This document shows positions 19,530 through 28,347 of a stretch of 64,000 nt of DNA, one piece after another. The position numbers were made by a program, and so were the translations under genes. Every line of letters starts with the position of its first letter. The stretch's first letter is position 1. Source of the stretch: an uncultured Lachnospiraceae bacterium (GTDB lineage: Bacteria; Bacillota; Clostridia; Lachnospirales; Lachnospiraceae); assembly GCA_910577735.1 (NCBI GenBank), contig CAJTOO010000002.1:155907-219906 (forward strand), in the 5' to 3' direction. Below the pieces are notes generated by a model. The model was not told the DNA's origin. It was given only the letters and a program-made list of their open reading frames with translations, and searched no databases.

Positions 19530-20280
19530 ATTCCTTCCCGCTCAGGTATTCCCTGCGGTATTGGCTGGGCGAAATATGGTAATAAGTACGGAAGGCTTTG
19601 CTGAAATAGTGGTTGTCGGCATATCCCAGACGCCCGGCGATGTCGATGATCTTATTCGTTTCGTCCTCCAACAGTTCCCTGGCGCGTTCCATGCGAAGTT
19701 TCAGGACATATTCATAGATTGTAAAACCATATTTGTTGCGGAACAATTTGGTCAGATATTCGATGGAGAAGAAATATTTTTCTGCAAACATGGTAATCTT
19801 GATATTCTGACAGTAATTGCTTTCGATATATTCTTTGATGATACAGACCACTTCTTCTGGAGAGATTTCCTCCTGTGTATCCTTAGGCTGCAGGAAGGAG
19901 GCAGCAGGGTCGATTCGTAAAAGCGCCTTCTCGATGGCAGCGTTCAATTCTTCCTCCACAACAGGTTTCAGCAGGTATTCACAGGCGCCATAGCGAATGG
20001 CCTGCTGGGCATAGGAAAACTGATCATAGCCGCTCACCACGATGTACTGGCTGGCCGGAAATTCCTGAGATGCTTTCATCAGAAAAGAGGCTCCGTCCAT
20101 GACCGGCATGTTCATATCTACGAACACGATGTCCGGATGAAATTCCCGCATGGCAGACAGGCCGTCCTTGCCGTTAACTGCCAGCTGTGGAGGATCCATA
20201 TGATACTGTCTCCAGTGTCCTAGCTTCTGAATGGCAATCTGAACCGGCTTTTCATCATCAATGATTAATGCTTTATACAT
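19528..20280 (-). CDS. Short YesN-type response regulator, locus 2
   Basis: DNA-binding regulator of 250 residues, half the size of the locus 1 homologue because it lacks the middle region. Receiver domain 1-120: IIDDE, phospho-acceptor Asp55 in FVDMNMPVMDG and Lys in YLLKPV. The C-terminal AraC double helix-turn-helix (about 145-248) includes FFSIEYLTKLFRNKYGF and LGYADNHYFSKAFRTY. It overlaps the kinase gene by 8 bases and is probably translated with it. It is also a candidate target of the neighbouring hybrid kinase. Confidence 0.92.
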   Translation of the reverse strand: MYKALIIDDEKPVQIAIQKLGHWRQYHMDPPQLAVNGKDGLSAMREFHPDIVFVDMNMPVMDGASFLMKASQEFPASQYIVVSGYDQFSYAQQAIRYGACEYLLKPVVEEELNAAIEKALLRIDPAASFLQPKDTQEEISPEEVVCIIKEYIESNYCQNIKITMFAEKYFFSIEYLTKLFRNKYGFTIYEYVLKLRMERARELLEDETNKIIDIAGRLGYADNHYFSKAFRTYYHISPSQYRREYLSGKE

Positions 20281-22072
20281 GAGGGACTCCTTTCATGACC
20301 GGTAGGGTCAATACAATTTCCGTGTACTGTGTTTCGCGGGTATGGATATCCAGAGAGGCAGGCTCGTCATAGAGCAGCTGGATTCGGCTGTGGAGGTTGG
20401 CAAGGCCGATTCCGCCGTACTCGCCGGTGGTCTTCTGGAGAGCAAAATCTGTATACAATTGTTCCAAACGCTGCGGTGTGATGCCGCAGCCATTATCCCG
20501 GACCATAATGATGACATTTCTGTCATTATATTTTGCGGAAACTTCAATACAGATTTTGTCCATATTGCCGGATTTGCCATGTATGATGGAGTTTTCAACC
20601 AGCGTCTGAATACTGATTTTGGGAATCAGGCAGTCTTCGGTGGCGGGATCGATATGGCTGATAAATTCCAGGGCATCATCCATGCGGATTTTCTGCAGAA
20701 AGATATAATCATTTACATAACTTATTTCCTGCTTTAGAGGGACCAGGGTGTCTCCCTTGATGGTGTAGCGCAGATTGGCGGCAAGAGCAGTGACCATCCG
20801 GTGAATCTGGGGCTGGTCATTTACGAGGGCCTCTGTGGAGACGGCCTGTAAGGTATTGTATAAAAAGTGCGGATTTAACTGGGCTTCCAGGGCGGCCAGT
20901 CTGGCGTCCTTTTCGCTCAATTCTGCTACGTAAGTACGTTTAATCAGCTGATCGATATGGGCGACCATGGAGTTAAAACTCTCTGAAAGTTCGCAGACTT
21001 CAATGCTTCCCGTCACATGAATCCTGGCGCGGAAATCCCCTTCACCGGTCTTTTGCATCTGTGTGGCCAGCATGCGCAGGGGAATTGTCAGAAGCCGCAG
21101 GAGCATGTAGATTAAGAGGATGGTAAAGAGCCAGACCCAGACACCGCTGATCAGGATGGATTGTCTTAACTTTCCAATCTGGGAGTCTATGTAGGAGAGG
21201 GGTGTCAGGCTGACCAGACGGATACCGGTGGACTGGCTGAATTTCTCCACAAGCAGGAAGGATTGTCCTGTAAACTCTACTGTTTCATATCCATTCTTTT
21301 GCTGTTTCCTTTCAGAAAGCGCCGCCAGAAATTCCTGGCAGTTGTCAGGAAGTTCCGCGTTGTTGGAGAAAACGATCTCGTCTTTATCGTTTAGGAAAAC
21401 GATGATCTCATTGTGTTCGGCATGGTTTTCCATCAGTTGTTTGGCGTAAGTGTCATCCAGTTTCAGACGGACTATGGCCTGACTGATCCGGCCCTTGATC
21501 TGAAAGAGGGAGTGATAGTATATGAGGCCGGTGAAAGTGTCGGAAGCTTTAATGCTATGGTTCATACTGCTTTCTTCACAATCCATGAGCGCCTCGTTTA
21601 CGCCTTCCGGGGCAACTTCCTGTGTAATGATATGCTGCTGGCCGTTGGTACGGCCAATGGACAGATCCTGATGGATCAGATACAGTTCATAGTCAAGAAT
21701 ATCATTTCTCGTATAGTAATAGTAGAACATCTGCTGTTTGGCGTAGGAAAGCTGTTCGGCGCTAAGAGGGGTGCTCTGCTCCACAATTCTGGTAAAACGG
21801 GAATCATAATAAGGCTGGATACAGAAGTTAGCAAGATCCAAAAGGTAATTGTCCAGATTTTCAAGCTCCAGTTTCAGGATTTTATCAGTGGTATTGATCT
21901 GGTTATTGATGGTCAGATTTCTGGTGGAAGTGTAGTCTTTATAGATCAGATAGCCGGCAACCAATGTGGTGATCAGAACCATAAAAATAGTTAATTGCAG
22001 CCAGAGGGCTGTGCGGCCGAGCAAAGTCTTGCAGAGTGTTTTCAGTTTTTCCGTGAAATTCGGCTGTCTCAT
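20273..22072 (-). CDS. YesM-type sensor histidine kinase, locus 2
   Basis: Membrane sensor kinase of 599 residues. I choose the ATG whose first base is at 22072 because GGAG lies 5-6 bases ahead; the frame is open 57 bases further upstream without a good site. Membrane segments at about residues 22-45 and 290-312 flank a Cache-like extracellular region. The HAMP linker is followed by AQLNPHFLYNTLQ, the phospho-acceptor histidine region, and by VENSIIHG and DNGCGI of the ATPase domain. It is divergent from the permease operon that starts at 22346, a standard arrangement for a regulator next to its target. Confidence 0.91.
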   Translation of the reverse strand: MRQPNFTEKLKTLCKTLLGRTALWLQLTIFMVLITTLVAGYLIYKDYTSTRNLTINNQINTTDKILKLELENLDNYLLDLANFCIQPYYDSRFTRIVEQSTPLSAEQLSYAKQQMFYYYYTRNDILDYELYLIHQDLSIGRTNGQQHIITQEVAPEGVNEALMDCEESSMNHSIKASDTFTGLIYYHSLFQIKGRISQAIVRLKLDDTYAKQLMENHAEHNEIIVFLNDKDEIVFSNNAELPDNCQEFLAALSERKQQKNGYETVEFTGQSFLLVEKFSQSTGIRLVSLTPLSYIDSQIGKLRQSILISGVWVWLFTILLIYMLLRLLTIPLRMLATQMQKTGEGDFRARIHVTGSIEVCELSESFNSMVAHIDQLIKRTYVAELSEKDARLAALEAQLNPHFLYNTLQAVSTEALVNDQPQIHRMVTALAANLRYTIKGDTLVPLKQEISYVNDYIFLQKIRMDDALEFISHIDPATEDCLIPKISIQTLVENSIIHGKSGNMDKICIEVSAKYNDRNVIIMVRDNGCGITPQRLEQLYTDFALQKTTGEYGGIGLANLHSRIQLLYDEPASLDIHTRETQYTEIVLTLPVMKGVPHV

Positions 22073-22142
22073 AAGTCTCCTACCAGAAATTGTGCAAAGT
22101 GCTGTTTTGAGAAAAAAGGAATCACACATTTTCTACAAATAT

Positions 22143-22171
22143 ATCTTACTATATTTTCAAAAATCGGACAA
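22143..22171 (-). promoter_or_regulatory. Promoter of the locus 2 YesM/YesN operon
   Basis: On the minus strand TTGTCC, 17 bases, TAAGAT. It lies about 70 bases upstream of the kinase start. Confidence 0.5.
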
Positions 22172-22210
22172 TAGTAATAAAAATTGTTCATAAATTTGCA
22201 CCTATCTGTT

Positions 22211-22251
22211 TGGAAATTTCCATTTTGAAGAAAAAATGAATAAATTATAAT
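22211..22251 (+). promoter_or_regulatory. Probable promoter of the locus 2 transporter operon
   Basis: A perfect TATAAT at 22246-22251 lies 17 bases after a weak TTTTGA. The palindrome GGAAATTTCC (22211-22220) lies just upstream of the -35 position and may bind a regulator. The start codon is about 95 bases away. Confidence 0.45.
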
Positions 22252-22278
22252 AAGGATAAATTCCTTCGGAAAGCAAAA

Positions 22279-22300
22279 GAGGACCGCTTCGCGGCTTCGG
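22279..22300 (+). repeat. GC-rich bulged hairpin, copy A
   Basis: GAGG, a bulged A, CCGC, loop TTC, GCGG, CTTC (one G-T pair). It shares its layout with copy B at 51384 and its core ACCGCTTCGCGG with copy D at 41731. It lies in the 5' leader of the locus 2 transporter operon. Confidence 0.55.
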
Positions 22301-22345
22301 ATATGGCCGGGGATTACAAAAATAGCAGAAAGGAATGTACAGTCT

Positions 22346-23224
22346 ATGAGCAAAAAAGCAAAAAGACAGTTGGAAACGGTACTGTTTTCTCTGCCAGCGA
22401 TCATTTTGGTGTGTCTGATGATGTACCTGCCGTTTGTTCTTAGCGGTTACTACTCGCTGACGGAGTGGAACGGTATCTCCAAAGAGGCAAAGTTTATCGG
22501 CTTGCAGAACTTTAAGACAATCTTTGTGGAGAGTAAGGATTTCCGTGAATCGCTCTGGTTTACCACACGCTACACTTTCTTTTTCGTAATTTTTTCCAAT
22601 GTGTTTGCGCTGGCATTGGCGGTGGTGCTGACTAAGAAATTTAAGGCAGCGAACTTTTTCAGGGGCATCTTTTTTATTCCCTACATTATGAGTATGACAA
22701 TCGTTGGTTTTATCTGGAAGTTCATTTTTACCAGCGGATTTGAGAAACTTTATGAAGTGACAGAATGGGGGCTGTGGAATTTCAGCTGGCTGGGTGATCC
22801 GAAACTGGTATTCTATTCCGTGGCCTTTGTGGGCGTATGGCAGTCCTTAGGATTCTATATCGTGCTCTACATAGCGGGTCTGCAGGCAGTGCCCAAGGAT
22901 GTGATGGAAGCGGCGGTGGTGGATGGCGCTACCAGCAGCCAGAAGTTCTTTAAGGTAACATTACCGCTGCTTGGACCTTCCTTCACTACCTGTATCTTCA
23001 TGTCATTGACCAATGGTTTAAAGGTGTTTGATATTATCCTGGCACTCACCAAGGGCGGACCGGGAACGGCAACCAACAGTGTAACGCTGCAGATCTATAA
23101 AGAAGCCTTTACCAACAACAATTATGGTCTGGGTTCGGCACAGTCTATCATCTATTTCCTGTTTGTGCTGATACTGACACAGCTCGTATTGAAAGGATTC
23201 AGCAGGAAGGAGGTTAAGCTGTAA
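22346..23224 (+). CDS. CUT1 sugar ABC transporter permease (MalF-like), locus 2
   Basis: Membrane permease of 292 residues starting at ATG 22346 behind AGAAAGGAA. About six membrane segments are visible, beginning with TVLFSLPAIILVCLMMYLPF. The EAA loop reads DVMEAAVVDGATSSQKFFKV. The TKGGPGTATNSVTLQIYKEA stretch is typical of MalF-type subunits. The stop overlaps the next permease by one base. In this locus the binding protein comes last, unlike locus 1 and the mannoside locus. Confidence 0.93.
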   Translation: MSKKAKRQLETVLFSLPAIILVCLMMYLPFVLSGYYSLTEWNGISKEAKFIGLQNFKTIFVESKDFRESLWFTTRYTFFFVIFSNVFALALAVVLTKKFKAANFFRGIFFIPYIMSMTIVGFIWKFIFTSGFEKLYEVTEWGLWNFSWLGDPKLVFYSVAFVGVWQSLGFYIVLYIAGLQAVPKDVMEAAVVDGATSSQKFFKVTLPLLGPSFTTCIFMSLTNGLKVFDIILALTKGGPGTATNSVTLQIYKEAFTNNNYGLGSAQSIIYFLFVLILTQLVLKGFSRKEVKL

Positions 23225-24063
23225 TGAGTCGGGATACCAAGAGAAAAGTAAGCAAGTGGACCATGATCATCTGCCTTACCTTAGTGGCATGTTTCTATAT
23301 TTATCCGGTGTTCTTGATGGTCATGAACTCCTTTAAGCCCTTTGGCGAGATCATAGGAGATGTGCTTGCACTGCCTAAGAGCTTTGACCTTTCCAACTAT
23401 ACTTATGTGGTTGATAAGATGAAATACCTGCTGCTGTTTCGCAATAACGTGATTATCACGGCAATCGGCATTGCCGGCATTGTGGTATTCTCTTCCATGG
23501 CTGCTTATATTCTGGAGAGAAGAGAGGGAAGATATTGTAAGATTGCACATGCGATTATCATCACGCCCATGCTGATTCCTTTTCAGGCCATCATGATCAC
23601 ACTGTTAAAGTCCATGAATATATTCCATCTTTCCGGGAGCAAGATTGGACTTGGCATTCAGTATTGGGGATTCGGCATTCCCATGGCAACCTTTATCATC
23701 TATAACTTTATGAAGACCATTCCCAGGGAGCTCGATGAGAGTGCGACCATAGACGGTGCCTCCACCTTCCGCACCTTTGTATCCATTATCTTTCCGCTGT
23801 TAAAATCGGTGGTGGTGACAGTGATCGTGTTGGATGTAATGTGGATCTGGAATGATTTCTTACTGCCCCTTTTGATGGTCAACAGTAATAATGAGACCAA
23901 GACACTGGTGCTTGCGGCATACACCTTTGTGGGACAGATGAATACCAAATGGAATTATGCACTGACTGCCATGGTACTGGCAATTGTGCCTTCCGTCATC
24001 GTGTTTATCCTGTTACAGAAGTATATTGTGGAGGGTGTTGTGGCGGGAGCCGTCAAAGGATAG
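23224..24063 (+). CDS. CUT1 sugar ABC transporter permease (MalG-like), locus 2
   Basis: Second permease subunit of 279 residues, about six membrane segments, EAA loop ELDESATIDGASTFRTFVSI and the characteristic C-terminus IVEGVVAGAVKG. The start overlaps the previous stop by one base. A short gap of 93 bases separates it from the binding-protein gene; it contains a 6-base-pair hairpin (CCCATA with TATGGG) but no T-run. Confidence 0.93.
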   Translation: MSRDTKRKVSKWTMIICLTLVACFYIYPVFLMVMNSFKPFGEIIGDVLALPKSFDLSNYTYVVDKMKYLLLFRNNVIITAIGIAGIVVFSSMAAYILERREGRYCKIAHAIIITPMLIPFQAIMITLLKSMNIFHLSGSKIGLGIQYWGFGIPMATFIIYNFMKTIPRELDESATIDGASTFRTFVSIIFPLLKSVVVTVIVLDVMWIWNDFLLPLLMVNSNNETKTLVLAAYTFVGQMNTKWNYALTAMVLAIVPSVIVFILLQKYIVEGVVAGAVKG

Positions 24064-24156
24064 GGTTATCGCAGGAGGCGGCAGACGTTTCCTTTGATAA
24101 TAGAAAAATATATAAATGGAACCCATACCATAATCTATGGGAGAAGGAGGATATAC

Positions 24157-25512
24157 ATGAAGAAGAAACTATTGAGTGTATTATTATGTACAGCTATGCT
24201 CACCACGGTGTTGGCCGGCTGTGGATCAGGAAACGATGGCGGCAGCGCACCGGCACCGGAAGCGCCTGCAGCAGATGAATCTGCGGATGCATCCGCAGCG
24301 GAGGCACCTGCGGCAAGTTCTGATGAACCGGCAGAGATATATATGTTCATCTCGTCCCCGGAGTATGCAGATGCGATCAACACACTGATCGAAGAGTACA
24401 AAAACGTGGCTCCGAACGTGACGATCAACTATGAGACCACACAGAATGACTATCCTACTCTTTTGAAGGCAAAGTTAAATTCCGGCGAAGTGCCTGATAT
24501 TTTCTCTTCCACATCCGGTAAAGAGATTGATGTATACAAAGAATATTCTTTTGACTTATCTGGTCAAGCATTGGAGACAACCATGCAGCCGGCAGTGGCA
24601 TCCATGATGGCTTCCCCGGAAGATGGGGCAGGTCTTTATGGTATCGCGATCAAAGGTAATTACTTTGGCATGATCTATAACAAGGCTATCTTTGAAGAGT
24701 GTGGGATCTCAGAGTTCCCCCAGACAGTAAGTGATATGGAAGCAGCCTGCGAGAAGATTTCCGCAGCAGGTTATAAACCCTTCACCACAGGTTTCAATGA
24801 GTGGTGGGTATTCAAACATGTATGGCAGCATTTCCTGGACGCAGCGGCAGCCAATGCAGGAATCAGCTCTGCAGAGTTAGTGGCGAAGTTTGAGAAGGGA
24901 GAAGCGAAAGTTGCTGATTATCCGGAACTGTACGATAACTTCTTCAACTTCATCGACCTTGCTGTAAAATATGGTGATGACAAACCGCTTGAGACAGCTC
25001 TGGACGGCGAACTGTCTGCATTTGGTACCGGCAAGGCGGCTATGGTATTAGGACAGGGAGCATGGGTAGAAGGCGACTTATTGGCAATCGATCCTAATCT
25101 GCAGATTGGTTTTAACGGCTATCCGGTAACTGATGATGCAGCACAGTGTCAGGTGATCGCAGGTTCCGATCAGGCTCTTCGCATTTCCGCAGACTCTGAT
25201 GTGTTGCAGCCTACCCTTGATTTTGTGAACTGGTGGTATACTTCCGATTACGGTAAAGCATGGTTCATAGACGTGGCTGGCGTAGTACCGCCTGTTGTAT
25301 CTGATGTTGAGAGTACCTTTGAGGTGGTGAAGCAGGGTGATGCGTTAAGTGCTTCTAAGGGCGCAGCAGATTTATCCATCTGTTATTCCACAGACAGCTG
25401 GCATCAGACTTTTGGTGAGATTATGCAGTCCTATATCTCCGGTGCGGCAGACAAAGATGCGTCCTGTGCACAGATTCAGGAGCAGTGGGCAGCAATCGAC
25501 GGGGCAAACTAA
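24157..25512 (+). CDS. Sugar ABC transporter substrate-binding lipoprotein, locus 2
   Basis: Extracellular binding lipoprotein of 451 residues. ATG 24157 has AAGGAGG six bases ahead and starts a lipoprotein signal with LAGC and Cys22; an upstream in-frame ATG is rejected. A low-complexity Ala/Glu/Pro/Ser linker (about 25-60) precedes the solute-binding fold (VPDIFSSTSGKEIDVYKEYS, GLYGIAIKGNYFGMIYNK). The neighbouring YicI-type gene suggests alpha-xylosyl oligosaccharides such as isoprimeverose or xyloglucan fragments, but this is inference. The gene contains one TTGAC-N7-GTCAA site at 24551. Confidence 0.92.
   Translation: MKKKLLSVLLCTAMLTTVLAGCGSGNDGGSAPAPEAPAADESADASAAEAPAASSDEPAEIYMFISSPEYADAINTLIEEYKNVAPNVTINYETTQNDYPTLLKAKLNSGEVPDIFSSTSGKEIDVYKEYSFDLSGQALETTMQPAVASMMASPEDGAGLYGIAIKGNYFGMIYNKAIFEECGISEFPQTVSDMEAACEKISAAGYKPFTTGFNEWWVFKHVWQHFLDAAAANAGISSAELVAKFEKGEAKVADYPELYDNFFNFIDLAVKYGDDKPLETALDGELSAFGTGKAAMVLGQGAWVEGDLLAIDPNLQIGFNGYPVTDDAAQCQVIAGSDQALRISADSDVLQPTLDFVNWWYTSDYGKAWFIDVAGVVPPVVSDVESTFEVVKQGDALSASKGAADLSICYSTDSWHQTFGEIMQSYISGAADKDASCAQIQEQWAAIDGAN
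24551..24567. repeat. TTGAC-N7-GTCAA palindrome, site 1
   Basis: Perfect match, spacer TTATCTG, inside the binding-protein gene, encoding part of FDLSGQ. The 18 bases from 24551 are identical to those at 26154. Confidence 0.7.
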
Positions 25513-25596
25513 GTTTGCCGGAATGTGTCAGGAGATTGCGTCTGGTGACATAGCAAGATAATTGCTGCATACGGGCGTTCAATATAAGTATAGGGA

Positions 25597-25656
25597 AAGG
25601 CTGCTGTCTTGAGGAGTGCACATAGCGTGTGGCAGACGAAAGATGGCGGCCTTTTT
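25597..25656 (+). terminator. Terminator after the locus 2 transporter operon
   Basis: Arms at 25597-25609 and 25641-25653 pair over 13 positions (three of them G-T), followed by TTTTT. It lies 84 bases after the binding-protein stop, so the alpha-xylosidase gene probably has its own promoter. Confidence 0.75.
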
Positions 25657-25772
25657 CTGTCCGGCAAGGGCTGTCCAAACAGATGACATATTGTGTAGAC
25701 GTGAAGGGGAACAGTGATTGCGTCATCTGTGTCATATTTGACAGAAACAGTGTACACAGGGAGTTTTATGTG

Positions 25773-25778
25773 TATAAT
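25773..25778 (+). promoter_or_regulatory. Candidate -10 for the alpha-xylosidase gene
   Basis: TATAAT preceded directly by TG; no clear -35. A second TATAAT-like element at about 25850 follows the TTGAC-N7-GTCAA site at 25831, whose first half could serve as a -35 with a short 15-base spacer. Confidence 0.35.
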
Positions 25779-25830
25779 GAAGAGAGACGGACAGTTTGTT
25801 CTTGCTAAAATGACACGGGTGTTGTAATTG

Positions 25831-25847
25831 TTGACTAAAAAGGTCAA
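25831..25847. repeat. TTGAC-N7-GTCAA palindrome, site 2 (intergenic)
   Basis: Perfect match with spacer TAAAAAG in the promoter region of the alpha-xylosidase gene, 63 bases before its ATG. This is the copy best placed to act as an operator. Confidence 0.7.
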
Positions 25848-25909
25848 TAACTATAATGATTTTTATTCATAATTTTATTAAAAAAGAATGAGAACAGGGA
25901 GGAAAAGGT

Positions 25910-28222
25910 ATGAAATTTACAGAGGGCTATTGGCTGCGCAGTGAGCGGGTTGCGGCCTCTTACGCATCACAGGGATTTTATGCTTCTAAGACAGAGAGGG
26001 GCATGCGTATTGTGGCGCCGGAGCGTAAAATCTTAAACCGCTGGGACGCGCAGAATATCTCTACCATTACTATTGATTTTATTGCCTTTGCCGAGAATAA
26101 TATTCTGGTAAAGTCCAGGCATTATGAGGCTTATGAGGATGCGGAAGCGAGATTTGACTTATCTGGTCAAGACGTTCCTTTCGACGTGCAGATCACGGAT
26201 GACGAGGCTGTGATGACAAGCGGTGCCGTGACGGTACGGTTTGACAGGCAGGAGGGGACTTACTGCTTTGAGGCGGAGGGTAAAGTGATTACAAGCTGCG
26301 GATTCCGTAACCTGGGCTATATCCGTTATGATAAGCAGCCAAGCACTATGTTCCCACAGGAGAATTATCTGTCTGAGAGACATACCCCTTATATGGTCAC
26401 AGAACTTTCCTTAAAGGCAGGGGAACGTGTCTACGGCCTGGGAGAGCAGTTTACTTCTTTTACCAAGAATGGACAAGTGGTAGAGATGTGGAATGAGGAT
26501 GGGGGCACTTCTTCCCAGGTGGCTTATAAGACAGTGCCTTTCTATATGACCAATGAAGGCTACGGTATCTTTGTAGACCATTCCACGCCTGTTTCCTTCG
26601 AGGTGGCCAGTGAGAAAGTGGAGTATGTGGGATTTTCCGTGCCCGGTGAGGAACTGCGTTACCACTTTATCTATGGACCCACGCCCAAGGAAGTGTTGGT
26701 GAGATACACGGATATGACGGGCAAACCGGCCTTGCCGCCGGCCTGGTCTTTCGGCCTGTGGCTGACCACTTCTTTCACCACAGATTATGATGAAAAGACC
26801 ACCAGTTCTTTTATTGACGGTATGGCAGAACGTGACATTCCGCTCCGGGTATTTCATTTTGACTGTTATTGGATGAAAGCGCTGCACTGGTGTGACTTTG
26901 CATGGGATGATAAGACGTTTTCAGATGTGCGGGCCATGTTGAAGCGGTATAAGGAAGAGAAGGGATTAAAGATCTGTGCCTGGATCAATCCCTATATTGC
27001 CCAGGGAACTCCTTTCTTCCAGGAAGGCATGGAAAAAGGCTATTTTGTGATGCGCAAGGATGGCAGAGGCGCCAAGCAGGTGGACTTCTGGAATCCGGGG
27101 ATTGCGCTGGTGGACTTTACCAATCCTGAGGCGAAGGCGTGGTATGTTGGAAAACTGCGGACACTTGTGGACATGGGTGTTGATTGTTTCAAGACCGACT
27201 TCGGTGAGCGGATTCCCATTGATGTGTCATATCACAATGGTGCGGATCCTTTAAGCATGCACAATTATTATACCTTCCTCTATAATAAGGCTGTTTTTGA
27301 GCTGTTGAAAGAGGTAAAAGGGGAGAAAGAGGCAGTGCTCTTTGCCAGAAGCGCAACTGCCGGCTGTCAGCAGTTCCCGGTACATTGGGGCGGAGACTGT
27401 TCTGCGTCCTATCCTTCCATGGCAGAGACCCTCAGAGGGGGCTTAAGCTTTGCCATGAGCGGATTTTCTTTCTGGAGTCATGATATTTCCGGGTTTGAGA
27501 AGACGGCATCCCCGGATATCTATAAGAGATGGCTGCAGTTTGGTATCTTTTCTTCCCACAGCAGGCTGCATGGCTCACAGAGTTATCGTGTACCCTGGTT
27601 GTTTGATGAGGAGGCCTGCGATGTGGTCAGATACTTCGTCAATCTCAAATGCCGCCTGATGCCTTATCTGTACGGACAGGCAGTGTACTCCCACGAGACC
27701 GGTATCCCCATGATGCGGCCTATGGTTTTAGAATTCCCGGAGCAGATGGGTGTGAAGGATCTGGATATGCAGTATATGTTGGGAGACGCGATTCTGACAG
27801 CGCCTATTTTCCGAGAGGATGGCGTGGGAGAATATTATCTGCCGGAGGGTGAATGGACACACCTGATCAGCGGAGAGATAAGAGAAGGCGGCAGATGGTA
27901 CCGTGAGACTTACGATTATTTCTCATTGCCTGTCTTTGTCAGAGAGAACACCCTTTTGGCCATGGGAAGCAATGCCACGCTTCCTGATTATGATTACACG
28001 GAAGGGCTGGAACTGCATCTGTATGCGCTTGCGGATGGCGCAGAGGCGGTCTGCCGGATTCCGGATCTTGCAGGTAAGATCGTGATGACGGCCAAAGCCA
28101 TGCGCAAAGGGGACACCGTTGTCTTTGAGACAGATTGTCCGGAGAAACAGCCGGTACTGGTAATACATGGTATGGCGGATGTGGCGAAAGTAGAGGGTGA
28201 AGTGCAGGTGGCGCGCAAATGA
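25910..28222 (+). CDS. yicI: GH31 alpha-xylosidase, YicI type
   Basis: Cytoplasmic enzyme of 770 residues, nearly the length of E. coli YicI (772), that releases alpha-xylosyl units from the non-reducing end. The nucleophile motif KTDFGERIP is at Asp430 and the acid/base motif WGGDCSAS at Asp496. Their 66-residue spacing equals that of YicI (416 and 482). Also present are RVYGLGEQFTSFTKNG, FWSHDISGFE and SHSRLHGS. ATG 25910 follows AGGGAGG. It is separated from the transporter by a terminator and probably has its own promoter. Alpha-glucosidase activity is possible but the KTDFGERIP signature is the YicI one. Confidence 0.93.
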   Translation: MKFTEGYWLRSERVAASYASQGFYASKTERGMRIVAPERKILNRWDAQNISTITIDFIAFAENNILVKSRHYEAYEDAEARFDLSGQDVPFDVQITDDEAVMTSGAVTVRFDRQEGTYCFEAEGKVITSCGFRNLGYIRYDKQPSTMFPQENYLSERHTPYMVTELSLKAGERVYGLGEQFTSFTKNGQVVEMWNEDGGTSSQVAYKTVPFYMTNEGYGIFVDHSTPVSFEVASEKVEYVGFSVPGEELRYHFIYGPTPKEVLVRYTDMTGKPALPPAWSFGLWLTTSFTTDYDEKTTSSFIDGMAERDIPLRVFHFDCYWMKALHWCDFAWDDKTFSDVRAMLKRYKEEKGLKICAWINPYIAQGTPFFQEGMEKGYFVMRKDGRGAKQVDFWNPGIALVDFTNPEAKAWYVGKLRTLVDMGVDCFKTDFGERIPIDVSYHNGADPLSMHNYYTFLYNKAVFELLKEVKGEKEAVLFARSATAGCQQFPVHWGGDCSASYPSMAETLRGGLSFAMSGFSFWSHDISGFEKTASPDIYKRWLQFGIFSSHSRLHGSQSYRVPWLFDEEACDVVRYFVNLKCRLMPYLYGQAVYSHETGIPMMRPMVLEFPEQMGVKDLDMQYMLGDAILTAPIFREDGVGEYYLPEGEWTHLISGEIREGGRWYRETYDYFSLPVFVRENTLLAMGSNATLPDYDYTEGLELHLYALADGAEAVCRIPDLAGKIVMTAKAMRKGDTVVFETDCPEKQPVLVIHGMADVAKVEGEVQVARK
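26154..26170. repeat. TTGAC-N7-GTCAA palindrome, site 3
   Basis: Perfect match with spacer TTATCTG inside the alpha-xylosidase gene, again encoding FDLSGQ. It is identical over 18 bases to site 1, 1.6 kb upstream in an unrelated gene. Confidence 0.7.
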
Positions 28223-28305
28223 CTGCGTCACAGCTGCCGGATATAGATATAGTATTGTGAAAGCCTGTATGAAACGAAGAAGTATCGGGGCCTGCCCGCG
28301 CAAAA

Positions 28306-28334
28306 AGAGCGTATGGATGTGATCCATACGCTCT
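28306..28334 (-). terminator. Terminator of asnA
   Basis: Perfect 13-base-pair stem (AGAGCGTATGGAT with ATCCATACGCTCT) and a 3-base loop. The T-run follows on the minus strand, right after the asnA stop. It may also stop + strand transcripts from the alpha-xylosidase gene. Confidence 0.85.
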
Positions 28335-28347
28335 GATATTGTGTGCT

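Noticed and set aside
21413..21994. Open frame of 193 codons on the + strand opposite the locus 2 kinase
   Set aside because: It is antisense to a clear kinase domain structure, has no ribosome site or family pattern, and its composition mirrors the sense gene.
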